A stretch of 48,370 nt of DNA from Priapulus caudatus (Eukaryota > Priapulida > Priapulimorpha > Priapulimorphida > Priapulidae), in assembly GCF_000485595.1 (NCBI RefSeq), contig NW_014577098.1, forward strand, positions 662,843 to 711,212, read 5' to 3'. A program made the translations under genes and the position numbers. Positions 27,743 to 39,700 of this stretch are shown here, piece by piece. The stretch's first letter is position 1; the number at the start of each line of letters is the position of its first letter. The notes below the pieces were generated by a model. The model ran no database searches. It worked only from the letters and a program-made list of their open reading frames with translations, and was not told the DNA's origin.

Positions 27743-28797
27743 CAGGGGCTTAGCCAGCTAAAAAGTGTGTGTGTGTGTGTGTGTGTGGGACAGGGGGGGG
27801 GGGTTCTTAGTGCTACAGCTGTGGACTTTCATACTATAGAAACATAGGATATGGCGGCAAAGCCGCCCGCGCTAACGCCGCTAAACACGAAGCACCTACG
27901 GGGGGGGGGTCTGGGCGCCCTCCCCTAGAAAATTTTTGAAAATTTAATGGCTCCAGGTGCGATTTCCCAGCACTTTGAAATAGTATTTTTAGACATGAAC
28001 TAATGGTTTTTGAGTAACTTTTCGCCACATAACTGACTTATGGACCCGATTTCTCGAGAAAAATATCAATTTAGCTGTCATTGATTTGTAAAATGATTTA
28101 AACTAATTTAGTGACGGTCACATTGACCCGGTTTAAACGGTTAATTTTATGGAATAAATAAAAACTTTACACAATACTAAATTAGTTATTTCTCACTTTA
28201 TTCTCACAATACTGCGGGAATCATACATAGACGTGTACTGAATAATTATCCTGCAATTAATGAGTCTTAAATTTCTGGGAACTAGTTTTTATTGTGATTA
28301 GAAGCGTAGACAATCAAAGATGTTCCAGAACTTTTTTTATTTTGTACTAATCTGGCAGTGTGAAAACTCTCACTTCTGACACTCATGTTAGTGTGGAGTC
28401 TTGTAATCGGACCATTTCGAGGATTGATTGATTGTTACATTGTAACAACGTCTCCTACACAGGCCTCGTGTTATTTGTTCGTCACTGTCTGCGATCTGTT
28501 GACATTTGCTTTAATTATGCAGAATTTGTCATCCGAACTGGACTTGTGTATGCATGTTTGTGTCCACTTACTAAAATAATAATATGGCTACTGCACTGTG
28601 AATGAATATGTGCTGCACAAGGCTGCGAAGCAATCGATAATGAGGATCGATGAAACTTTTCATTGTTGCTAATTTTGTTAATTTGTGTTAACCACAACCG
28701 TCTTGTCTGACTTTAATAGAAACTGCTCAGTGGCGCCCCCTTCAAGTGGCGCCCAGGGCACGTGCCATACCTGCCCTACCTTATCGTTACGCCACTG
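27743..28797. mobile_element. Possible hAT-like element remnants
   Basis: CAGGGGCTTAGCCAGC at 27743 and TCGTTACGCCACTG ending near 28797 look like opposite hAT-type ends, and TGGCGCCC phrases near 28730-28755 are of similar type. The flanks show no convincing target duplication, so these may be pieces of different insertions. A (GT)n run lies at 27765-27787. Confidence 0.4.
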
Positions 28798-30639
28798 TAT
28801 GAGAGAGGGATCCACATTTCTCGTGGCAAACTGTTCCTGAATATGTCCAACTTATTATAAATATATAATTTGAACAAAGTGAGATTTCTTTTAGCAAGTA
28901 GTTGTCATTCATACAAACACGCCTGTTTTTATATTTACCAGAATCTATCCAATATCCTCAAGGAGGATATTTGCCGCCTAATCATTAATAACGAGAGGCA
29001 GTGGGATAGATATTTTCAATATCACATAATCACACCACTGCTTAATGTAAGCTCTCTACAACTACAAGTGTATAATTACATCAAAATTATATGCGTATTT
29101 CGTAGTGGCAACATACACAATTTCTATTGTACAACGGCCAATAATAGTAGGTCTAGTGTTTATAATTTTACTCGGTATTGCGGGGAATCGGGATGATATT
29201 TTGTAAGGAGATTGGGTTCCTACTCCAATTTATTGGGTTCAACCTTGGTTTGTCTCAGGCATGCGCACACGGCACAGGCACTGAGGCACGTGGACCCCCT
29301 ATAATCCATCAAACGCCCAGAGTTGTTTGGAAGATTTGCTGCTTTATAATTTATAAACCGAGGCAATTGGACTGCCATTTTCAATAGCAAACTACTCTTG
29401 AGTATGTACCCACTATAAGTGTATTAATTTCAACAAAAATTATTTGCGTATATAATTTGTTAGGCTTCCTCTGGCTTCATATACCCATAGACATCTATGC
29501 ATATACCATTTGTGAATCACGACACTAGCGCCGACCAACGGCAAAGGAACGTGTATGTAATCTGACTCGGAGATGCGGGGAATCGAGATTCGAGATTGGG
29601 CTCATGACATATTCATTATGTAAGAAACGCAATAGAACCCGGATTTTTATAGCATACTATTCATGAAAGTGTCCTCTCTATAAATTGAACAAATAATAAA
29701 AACATAAAGTGAAAAAAACGAATTTCATTTAGCAAATAGTAGACTTACGCAGAGACACGCCTGTTTTCTATAAGTTATCCAATGTTCAATGATGCTAAGC
29801 GATGTAACGCCTAATAATTAATAAAGGAAGACATTGAGATCAAAAACTTCAATATTAAATTACTCCTGAGGACATGTGCTCTCTACCAATGTATAATTTC
29901 ATCAAAATAATCTTATCTATTATCAGAATTGTTCTCCATGAAAAAAAACTGTCGTCAGTACATGTATTTGTATCTGAATTACATGCAATAAAGATTTAAT
30001 AATAAATAATAATAATGTATATAATTCGTTTGACATATATACCATTTCTGCTTCGCGATACCAACGCCGCCTAATTGCAAATAAAAGTGTATATACTTTC
30101 ACTTGAAGTTGTCTGCAATTGGGGCGATGAGAAGAATGGCCCCCTACTCATTATTTAATGAAACAATGGGATCCCGATGTTTCATATCATACACCCCATG
30201 CAGGAACATTTACCTCCCTGTCTTTAATATAGAATTTCAACAAAATGTAATTTTGTTTAGTATATAATAGGCATGCGCTGAGACACGTATGCTCCTAACA
30301 GCTGTCTAATGTTCGTGGTGGTTTGAATGATTTGCCTCCTTATAATTATAATAATTAAATAATCCATTATAATTACGTAAGGAAATTATCTCGTGATCTC
30401 GTAATCACGTAATCTCGCATTACCGAATTTTGAGTTGATAATAGAGAGCGAACATGGAAGATTGTGAAAACTAACGATCTAGGTTTCATTCCTACGGTCT
30501 GTATGATATCTGATCTTCTCCACATACCTCCCACAAACACCTCTTATAATATTCTTTAATTACCCATACACCTCTCTTACTTTTCAGTCATAATTCGTTT
30601 AGTAGTTATCTACTTTGTCTTCACGTTCCTTCCCTTCCT

Positions 30640-30700
30640 CTCCCTCCTCCTCCTTTTCCTCCTCCTCCTCCTCCTCCTCCTCCTCTTCTTCCTCGTCGTC
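30640..30700. repeat. (CTC)n polypyrimidine tract
   Basis: CTCCTCCTC run within a wider pyrimidine-rich stretch from about 30600 to 30770. Confidence 0.8.
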
Positions 30701-30922
30701 CTCATCCACCACACTCTCCTTTCTTCCATAATCCCACACTTCCACTTATCGTCCACACTCCCTTCTCAAACAGCTCGTGAAAACCTGCGCTCCAGTTTAC
30801 ATATTTCATTTACTTTTTCATACTTATTACATTTTCTTTTACATTTTCTTTTAATAGTCAACGCTATGTGGGTCTCTATGGAATTCTATAGAGAGATTAT
30901 ATAGACCATGACTAGTACATTA

Positions 30923-30979
30923 TCAAGAGCGTATAAAGAAGGTCTTCTTTAAGAAGAAGGCTTCTTTATACGCTCTTGA
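30923..30979. repeat. Palindromic hairpin with TCAAGAGC ends
   Basis: Arm TCAAGAGCGTATAAAGAAG pairs with 30961-30979. The arm tips equal those of the hairpin at 9835-9892 although the rest differs. Confidence 0.8.
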
Positions 30980-31554
30980 CATTATTTATATGTAACCTGT
31001 GCGAGGCTTGATTTTGCTGTGCGTGCTTGATCTATGATTTTGATTATGAACTTGATCAGTAAGCTAGGTATTATGTTTCTTCTCGGTAGGTGGCACTGCA
31101 ACAGTAATCAACACTGTCAACACGCAAACCACAGTCTGTGCGCAAACGGCGCAAGTTGACAATGTGAAAACATGGTTGTCATAAGTCAAAACTTTGTAAG
31201 TTAATTTTGTAACTTGGCGTCAAGAACCTCCGTTTAACTGCTATATAGTCTAGCTTTCACAGTCATACAGTGTATGTAGAACTTCGACGATTGAGTGTTG
31301 AACGGGTACAAATTTAGTCTCAGCGTATCAAGTCTTACTCTGATTTCACACACTCCTATTCGGTCCTAAGTTCGGTCCTAAGTTCACGCATAGATATGTT
31401 TGTATATATATCTATGGTTCACGCAAAGTCGCAATGGCCTAGTACTAGCACTTGTTTATATTATTTGACTGTGAGTAAAAGAATATACACAATGATAGCC
31501 ATTGCCAGTAGGCAGTACTACTTCCCGCAACGACGATCATGTTTTCGGACTCCA

Positions 31555-33301
31555 GGGGGCCGTTTCACGAAGCGCTCGTTAAAGCTAGTCACACCAAGCT
31601 CCGGACCGGGCCGGACGCTGCCGGACTGATCCGGGGAGAGATCCTTGTTGGTCCTGGACGGTCCGGCAGGGTCCGGGGTGGTCCTTGATGGTCCTGCGCA
31701 TTCCGGGATATCGCCCCGGAAGTTTTTAACACTGTTTAAAATTTTCGGGGTGATGATCCGGGACGGTCCGGGAGTTTTCCCCATCCGGGGTGGTCCTGGA
31801 CGGTCCGTGGCGCGTCCGTGTAGCGTCTGGGACAGTCTGTAGTGGCACCGTGATGAACCGGGCCACACCGTGTTGAACCGGGCCATCCGTGGCCATCGTG
31901 TCGTTTTTATCGGCCACGGATCAGCTACGGTTCAAGCCGGACCCAACATGGATGGGAGCACGGATGGGCAGGCCGGGGCCGGACAGGCCGGGATCAGGTC
32001 CGTGCGGGTCCGAGGCAGTCCGGGCGGTCCGGGCGGTCGCGTAGTGACTCCGTCCTGGGCCGGCTTCATCGGGCTCATCCAGGATGATCCGTGGCTGCCC
32101 GTTCTGGTCCGGCCCGAGTCCGGCCCGATGATGCTTTTTTTCGACCGTTCTCGTAATTTTTCACCCGATCGCACACGGAGTTTAATTTTCGGTCGGGGAG
32201 ATCTGCCCATCCGCGGTAACCGTGGACATCGGCCCCAGTGTGATGAGCTTAATTATAGATACAATAATGTAACCCACACCAGGAGGATAGGGGGTTAAGT
32301 TAGTGATGGTTAAAAGAGGGATTTTAGGCATTCTTATATATAGGTGTTTCACGAACATCCTGTAGTTTCTCATTTCACATAAACGTCTCGGGACTACAGA
32401 CTCAAACGACATTTGTTATTAGAGGGATTCTAGGACAGGTGCAGGAGGCAGTACTTAGGCTATCGTAGCAGCAGCAACGCGAGTTTTCCCGCGTTTTCAT
32501 GTTTTGGCAAGGGTCAGGCCTAGTGTAAAGCGAAACCGCGCTGAGAAGGTAACTTTTCGCGTGGTCTCGGGGCGGGGGGGGGGGGGGGGGGGCGGCAGAA
32601 TACTGTGCAAGGCTTGTTGAAGGCATGACGCTCAGTTAAGTGTGGCTAAGAGCTTCTTATTGGTGGTAGGAAGATTTTGAAGAGATGAAATGCTTCGCTT
32701 GCACCTTACATGTGGCTTGCGGCTGTTTCCCCTGTATGTATTACTGCTACGGCGCACTGACTATCAAAGTGAACGTAAAGTCGTAACGCTTAGCACATGT
32801 ATGTTTACATTTTTGTGTTCAGTCCGAGATAGCCTACCCGTATCTTTTGGTATTCGTACGTTGCAGTTGAAATTAGGACAACTTGGCTTTGTTTAATTAT
32901 TTCTCAGGTACTTGGCATTTAAAGATACTTTTGACCTATGTTATTTTTCGTTTGCACGCTGTTGTACCTACATTTATTAAAAGAACTAAATAGCGCGAGA
33001 GATTAGCCATAAGCAACTCACAGTGGCTGGGTCGACCATTTTAGAACTTGTAACATGTCTCTATATATGAACTCTGCTAGTAGAAGGTGTAGAGATGCCT
33101 GCAGGTACCAGTCTATGCTGCAGCAACAGTCGTTTACAGCTGAACTTTTTAAGGCACCGTGCTAACAGACAGCACCGGCATAAGTATTCAGTGAACACTT
33201 TAACGAGGGACGCTTTAGGACAGCGTTAGGCTTGCTCGTACAAGATTCTTAGGATATCCTTAAGATGCGTGTTTTTGCGTAGTCTTCGTGAAGAGGGCCC
33301 C
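31555..33301. mobile_element. Foldback-type element with TTTCACGAAG ends
   Basis: Left end GGGGGCCGTTTCACGAAGC; right end CTTCGTGAAGAGGGCCCC, clearer in the second copy (GCTTCGTGAAAGGGGCCCC, 39207-39225). TTTCACGAA also recurs internally in both orientations (near 32346). No transposase frame. The sequence seems error-prone, so exact ends are uncertain. Confidence 0.6.
31588..32252. mobile_element. CCGGAC-rich element nested inside the foldback element
   Basis: Ends are AGTCACACCAAGCTCCGG on the left and CCCAGTGTGA on the right (CCCAGTGTGACT in the second copy), so AGTCACAC/GTGTGACT are terminal inverted repeats. The interior is dense in GGTCCG, CCGGAC and GATCCG phrases. The Gly/Pro/Arg open frames here are compositional. 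Confidence 0.6.
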
Positions 33302-33375
33302 AAGTGAGTCGTGTGTCATTGTCATCGTTATCGTGTCAGGCCAAGCAACAACAACAATTAACATCAACATTTTAG

Positions 33376-36300
33376 GATTGAACGCAGTGCGATATTTTCA
33401 CCGTATACGGCAGAGTATCACTCTCGCTATTTTACCATACAGTACAATTTTGATTGGTCTTCATATACATTTTATGTATGTCTATATATGTTAATTTTTG
33501 TTTTGTTTTTTTGTATATTATTAACTAGTCTGAGATTTCTCTTGACCAATGGCCCCACCGACGATTTTGGTGGATTCTAACCCCACCAAATCCACCAAAT
33601 TTTTAGGCTCATCTGACATAGTCCGGATGCAGCTTTGTAGATGCGCTTTGATCGTCCGTCGCGGCGTGCGTCCGTGCGTCGTTGGTCGCGTCCGTGTCAA
33701 CGGTTGCGCACAAAATCTTCAGCGCGCCGACCGTACGCGTCACGATATTCGGCACATCGGGGCGGGATCGTCAAAACGAGTTGGGATGTCGAAGGCTGGG
33801 GGTCAAGGTCAAAAGGTCCAGAGGTGTAAAAGAAGGGGAACATTCACTCCTTAACTTAAGGTATAGGGAGGAATGCATAATTGCGGCGCAAATGCTAAAC
33901 GCTCGACCTAGGTCGTGATAGTCGGTGTATAGCATCATGGTTAGGAAAAGCCATCACTGTGCCGAAATTGGAGGTCACAGGTCAAGGTATCAGTGGGCAG
34001 ACGGGGCAGATTTTAGACATTTTCTGAGCGACATGGGTCTGCCCGGACGCGATGGAAAACTTTTTTGTTTCAGCGGTGACTGCTAGCATTTTTATGCTAT
34101 TATTGAAGGGACATGAAAATTCGCCTTCTGGCTGAACATGCGAAGTAGTAAGTGTCGGTAACCTTTTGACCCTCAGAGGGGGTTAAACTATGGATTTGTT
34201 GACTGTTAACAAAGGAGTGAACTGCTTTTGCTATAGAGCCCTCCTCCCCCCCCTCTCCGCTTCCCGCTCCCCAGCCCCTCCCCACCCCTTCCCCACCCCT
34301 CCCCTACCTCCCGTCCCCCTACCTCAGAAGGAGGCGTTAACGATTGGATTTGTTGACTGTCTGTTAAAAGAAGAATTAGCGTGCCGGTTTGCTTAGAGTA
34401 GAATCGTATACATGCTGGATGTATGTAGGCTATCAAGTCCAGGTGAAATTTCAAGAAGCTATTGTGGTTAAAGGTGTATATTCCTTAATCGTAAATAATT
34501 TCTTTGTCATTCTGTCACTGTCAGTTGGTTACATGTCAGTATGCACTGCCAGTGGCTGTGCATGGTGTTGGGCAGTTTATTTGCCTGCATTAATATGTTA
34601 CAGGGTGCGCAGCTCTGCTATTGCATTTGAGCTGTAGGCTTGCGTAGGTAAATGTGAGTGCTTACTAGATTCTGTCTTGCAAATAGTTGTTTGCTACTAC
34701 GAATGATGGGAGCTTCCATCTTTAATCTGAAGACACTTAAAGCGTACACGCCATCTGTGGCCAACTTTCATAACGATCCCAACGAACATTCTTTTGAGAA
34801 GGTTCCTGATACCATCTCTGTGCATTCGCACTATTTCGGCGTGTATGTGAACACCATTTGGACTAACAGGGTTTACTAGAATCCCACCACTCCACCACAG
34901 AGTACCGCAGTAGACGTTAGATGAGCGGCTGTCGCTATGCGGCACTTGTCGGTGTGGGCATTGGTCAGAGGAATCTCGGACTAATTATTAACTAGTGGGA
35001 TACCCGGCGTTGCCCTGGGAAATTAGTGGTGTTACTCAGTTGGTGACCGCTTGGTTGAAAGGAAAATACCCAAAAACATCTAACTATCTGTCTTGCATCA
35101 GCATCCTGCATCCATCCATTTCATGCCGTGCCATCCATGCCATCGCACCGCATCCATCCCATCCCATCCCACTCCATCTCATCGCATCCAATGCCATCCC
35201 ATGCCATGCCATGCATCCATGCCATCCGCATCACATCCCATGCCATGCTATGCCATCCCATCCCATCCCATGCATTGCATGCCATCCCATGCCATGCCTC
35301 CCATCCATCTCATCCCAACGTAAAAATAATAAGAATAAAGATTAAATAAAATATATAAGGAACAGTAGTCCTCTAGGTTCTAGGGTTTTTTCAGCTAATT
35401 TAGGTTATAATTGCGCTACATAAAAGTTTCATGTTCAATCGCTATTAGAAATATTTTTAAAAAATGTTTTAAACTAACGGACTACAGTTTGATTACAACG
35501 ACGGTGGCGCCACTCAGAGCGCACGATCTGAGAAGTTGCGCAAAACCATTTTCCACCCAAGGGCCTACAGACCGAGGGTATTTCTTATTTATTCATTTAA
35601 AAGCAAAAGGATTGTAATATCTTATAAACGACATAATAGTTTCAGTTTAATATGGATAAATTTGCCCTAAAATGAATATCGTTCGGTTAAATAGCATTTA
35701 GGTATAAATATAATTGCTTTTGTGATTATCCTCGTTCATTTACCTGCAAAATATAAATCCAAATACGCGACTTTTTCAGGGTGGCAGCACGGTCGCGGGT
35801 GTCATGGCGCCGTTCAAATTTCGTAGCGGTTGATGTGTAAATAATTAATTAAGTATCTGGTGACAATAATGTGGTATAGACGATTTGTTATACAGTAAGT
35901 ACAGTGTGTATGCAGTAAATCTAGAGGCTACTGTCCCTTTAATAATTTAAAAAAATAATTAATTAAATTAATTAATAAATTAAAAATAAATTAAAGGGAA
36001 AAAAGGAAAAAAGGGGCAAATAAGTTCCCCAGCTAGGACTCAAACCCGGAATCCCGGTGTATAATAGAATATATGATAGAATATATATATAGAATATGTA
36101 TATGATATAGAATATATGATGAATAGAATTTTTATCAATTTTTAACTTTTTAACTTTTTAAAATTTTTGTTTCAGCCAGAACCACCTACCAGACATGCTG
36201 ATTCTGAAAATAGCTTTAGTTTTCCTTTAGGCTGCGGAGTTCTCTAGTTATATGCGAGTACGGACTAATTCGGTTGAACAACTTTATATATATAGATGTG

Positions 36301-36556
36301 TTCAAAAGGTTTTGTATTGGAAAGATGATTCACGGAAAATAGCTTCTATGATCAAACGGGGCTACAAATGTGTAGAAATAAATGGGATTTGAACCTAAAA
36401 GTTTTCTAGAAAGCTAAACCTTATGGGATTCAAACGTAATGTTGATGATGTCATAAATATATACTAGCCAATCAAATGTGGTGTACGGTAAAATAGCCGA
36501 ATTGGATACTCTGCCGTATACGGTTAAATATCCACTGCCTTAATCGAACGTGAACA
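33376..36556. mobile_element. 3.2-kb segment bounded by ~85-bp inverted repeats
   Basis: CCGTATACGGCAGAGTATC followed by CGCTATTTTACCATACAGTA and TTTGATTGG (33401-33457) recurs inverted at 36467-36536, and similarity extends outward through CACTGCGTTCAATCC-like sequence. The second tandem copy has the same pair (about 39300-39373 and 42428-42508). No transposase seen. It may be a large non-autonomous element, or two solo pieces. The right arm ends about 40 bases before the MCCC2-like start codon. Confidence 0.6.
35105..35322. repeat. (CCATG/CCATC)n pentanucleotide minisatellite
   Basis: CATCC and CATGC pentamers over about 215 bases; the homologous tract in the second copy is at 40975-41185. 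Confidence 0.85.
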
Positions 36557-36597
36557 GTTTACAATTCAGTGTTTGTGTTGGCCTGACATAGCTGAAA
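36467..36597 (+). promoter_or_regulatory. Candidate MCCC2 promoter with CCAAT box
   Basis: CCAAT at 36468-36472 lies about 126 bases upstream of the ATG, followed by the palindrome CCGTATACGG. No clear TATA box. The sequence is also the right inverted repeat of the 3.2-kb segment, so if it is promoter, it is shared with a repeat. Inference only. Confidence 0.35.
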
Positions 36598-36755
36598 ATG
36601 CGCTGCATGGCGGCGGTGTTACGGCTAGGCAGGACAAAGTTGCCTGGAGGTCAATTATGCGCAGATATCAGTGTTTCACTAAGCAGAAGCGCTGCCACTA
36701 GCAGCACCTTACTTCAAGAAGTATCTGCAAAGCCCACCCACACTACTGCATCCAG
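36598..36755 (+). CDS. MCCC2: MCCC2-like exon 1: start and mitochondrial presequence
   Basis: Begins at ATG 36598; a second in-frame ATG at 36607 is also possible. Encodes [20 protein letters not shown] and a Ser/Thr-rich continuation. Arg-rich and Ser-rich with no acidic residue in the first 27, as expected of a matrix-targeting peptide. Donor GTGAGA. Confidence 0.82.
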
Positions 36756-39700
36756 GTGAGAGATCCCGTACATGATAGTACTTGCATATTATTGTAATGG
36801 TCTGACAAACAAAGCAGCTTTAGAACAACCTCTCAAATGTTAAATTTATCCCAAAGACATGGACTTCAATATCTGTATGTAAACAATCTGTGCCGAGCCT
36901 AATTTTTAAATTGTGTGTGTACGTGAGTGTGTGTGTGTGCGTGTGTGCGTGCACCTGCGTGCAAGCATGTGCATGCTGCACTGTAACGGGATCACCCGCT
37001 CTCATTGGCCTTTCCCAGGAGCAAATTCAGAGTAGTCGATGGCAGAGTAGACGACGTCTCTAAGCCGTACTGGGAAACTCTCACCAAGAGCCGGTTGCTA
37101 GCTAAGCAGTGGCGCCAGCTGGTGGACATGTGTCGGCAGGGCGGCGGTGAGAGATCCGTCAAGAGGCACACGGAGGTCAACAAGAAGCTGCTCGTTAGGA
37201 GACGCCTGCAGCTGCTACTCGATGACCAGCAGAGCTTCCTAGAGCTAGGCAGCATCGCTGGAGTCGACATGGACTATGGGGATGTGCCAAGCGCCGGCAT
37301 GGTCTCAGGTGTGTGCGCGTTGCTGTTTCATTAGTATGACTATTATTATTATTATTATTATTATCGGTAGTAGTAGTAGTAATAATAATAGTGGTATTAG
37401 TATTATTATTAGTAGTGGCAGTGGAAGTGGCAGCAGTAGCAGCAGCAGCAACAGCAGCAGTACTGAGTAGCACTAGCAGCAGCATCAGCAGTAGATTTAT
37501 TAGTAAGGCACATCCGTGGAAGCAAAACTGCGATTTATCGATTGCTTTGTTTCGTGTATCGAAACACCACAAGTCTGTAGATGAAATGGACAGCTATAAA
37601 TGTTTTTTTAACAGATTGATTACATACGTGCATTTATACTGTGGTTCTGCTATATAAATAAGAATTTTAAATTTTTACCTTACTACCAGTGAATTTTTTT
37701 TTTCCGGGGCTTTTTTTGCAAACCCTCCAAAATTTCCAGGGCGACTTTTTCTTTTTGGCATTTCGGGGGCAAAATCGCCCGCCGCCCCCGTGTATTTTTT
37801 CCACTGCTTACTACTACTATTACTACGCACACCTACTCCTTAAATTCACGGTCACACTCTTCTGATACATCCGTGTCGTTTTTATCGGCCACGGATCACT
37901 ACGGATCAAGCCGGACCCAACATGGATGGGAGCACGGATGGGCCAGGACGGGGCCGGACCAGGCCGGATCAGGTCCGTGGCGGTCCGAGGCAGTCCGGGG
38001 CGGTCCGGGGCGGTCCGTAGTGACTCCGTCCTGGGGCCGGCTTCATCCGGGCTCAATCCAGGATGATCCGTGGCGCTGCCGTTCTGGTCCGGCCCGATCC
38101 GGCCCGATGATGCTTTTTTTCGACCGTCTCGTAATTTTTTCACCCGGATCGCCACGGATTATAAATTTTACGGTCCGGGGAGATCCTGCCCCATCCGCGG
38201 TAATCCGTGGACAGTCCGGCCCCAGTGTGACTGAGGCTTAAGTTATAGATACAATAATGTAACCCAAACCCAGGAGGATAGGGGGTTAAAGTTAGTGATG
38301 GGTTAAAGAGGGATTTTAGGATATCCTTATATATAGAGTGTTTCACGAAATCCTCGCTAAGTTTCTACATTTCACAAACGTCTCGCTAACTCAACGACAT
38401 TGTTATTAAGGAGGAATCTTAAGGACAGGTCAGGGGCAGTACTTAGGCTATCGTACAGCAAGCAACGCGAGTTTTCCCGCGTTTTCATTGTTTTGGCAAG
38501 CAGTAGGCCCTAGTGTAAAGCGAAAACCCGCTGAGAAGGTAACTTTTCGGTGTCTACGAGAATACTGTGCAAGGCTTGTGAAGGCATGACGCTCAGGGGT
38601 TAAGTGTGGCTAAGAAGCTTCTTATTGTGGTAGCAGATTTTGAAGAGATGAAATGCTTCCTTGCACCTTACATGTGCTTCGGCTGTTCGTGTATGTAATT
38701 ACTGTATGGCGCCAATACTGTATCAAAGTAAACGTAAATCTAAACCTTCAGAATGTATGTTACATTTTTGTTCAGTCAATAGGCCTACGTCATTTTTGGT
38801 AGTTCTAGTTGCAGGAAATATGACAACCTTGCTTTAGTTTAATTATTTCTCAGGTACTTGGCATTTAAAAATACTTTTGACCTATTATTTTTAGTTTGCA
38901 CGCTGTTGTACCTACATTTATTAAAACTAAATGACGCGAGAGATTAGCGTAGCAACTCACAGTGAGCTGGGTCGCCATTAGACTTGTAACATGTCTCTAT
39001 ATATAGACTATCTAGTAGCAAGGTGTAGAGATAGCCTGGGTACCAGTCTATGCTGCCAGCAACATCGTTACAGCTGAATTTTAAGGACCGTCTAACAACG
39101 CACCGGCATAAGTTTCGTGAAACACTTTAACTAGGGACGTTTAGGACAGCGTTAGGCTCTCGTACAAGAATTCTAAGGATATCCTTAAGATGGTGTTTTT
39201 GCGATAGCTTCGTGAAAGGGGCCCCAGTATCGTTGTCATTGTCATCGTTATCGTTGTCAGCAGCAACAACAACAATTAACATCAACATTTAGGATTGAAC
39301 GCAGTGGATATTTAACCGTATACGGCAGAGTATCCACCTCCGCTATTTTACCATACAGTACTTTTGATTGGCTACTAATACATTTATGTATGTCTATAAT
39401 ATGTTAGTATATTATTAACTAGTCCGAGATTCCTCTGACCAATGCCCACACCGACGATTTTGGTGGATTCTAACCCACACCAAATCCACCAAAATTTTTT
39501 AGCTCATCTGACATGTCAGATGCAGCTTTGTTAGAATCGCTTTGATCGTCCGTCGGGCGTGCGTCCGTGCGTCCGTGCGTCCGTCGTGGTCAACGGTGGG
39601 GCACAAAATCCTTCACGCTCCGACGTACGCGTCCGATATTCGGCCACATCGGGGGGGATCGTCAACGAGTTGGGATGTTCGAAGCTGGGGTCGTCAAGGG

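Larger units (their letters stand above)
26630..30400. repeat. Degenerate ~500-bp satellite-like repeat, interrupted
   Basis: Motif ATACCATTTCTGATGCGCGA with variants occurs near 26677, 29495 and 30046. CTGCCTTATAATTTATAA-like phrases occur near 26909, 28972, 29338, 29806 and 30330. CATGCGCTGAGACACG-like phrases occur near 29260, 29745 and 30275. Spacings are roughly 470-550. Copies are heavily diverged. The stretch 27036-28800 holds MITE sequence that appears inserted into the array. Confidence 0.65.
31894..37866. repeat. Tandem segment, first copy
   Basis: This ~6.0-kb block is followed immediately by a second version at 37867-44706. Both begin with GTGTCGTTTTTATCGGCCAC-type sequence and end with the same 66-base block containing CCACTGCTTACTACTACT. 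MCCC2 exons 1 and 2 are intact in this copy. Confidence 0.9.

Noticed and set aside
31518-32298. Gly/Pro/Arg-rich open frames on both strands
   Set aside because: They follow the GGTCCG-type repeats of a nested element, and the second copy does not keep the same frames.
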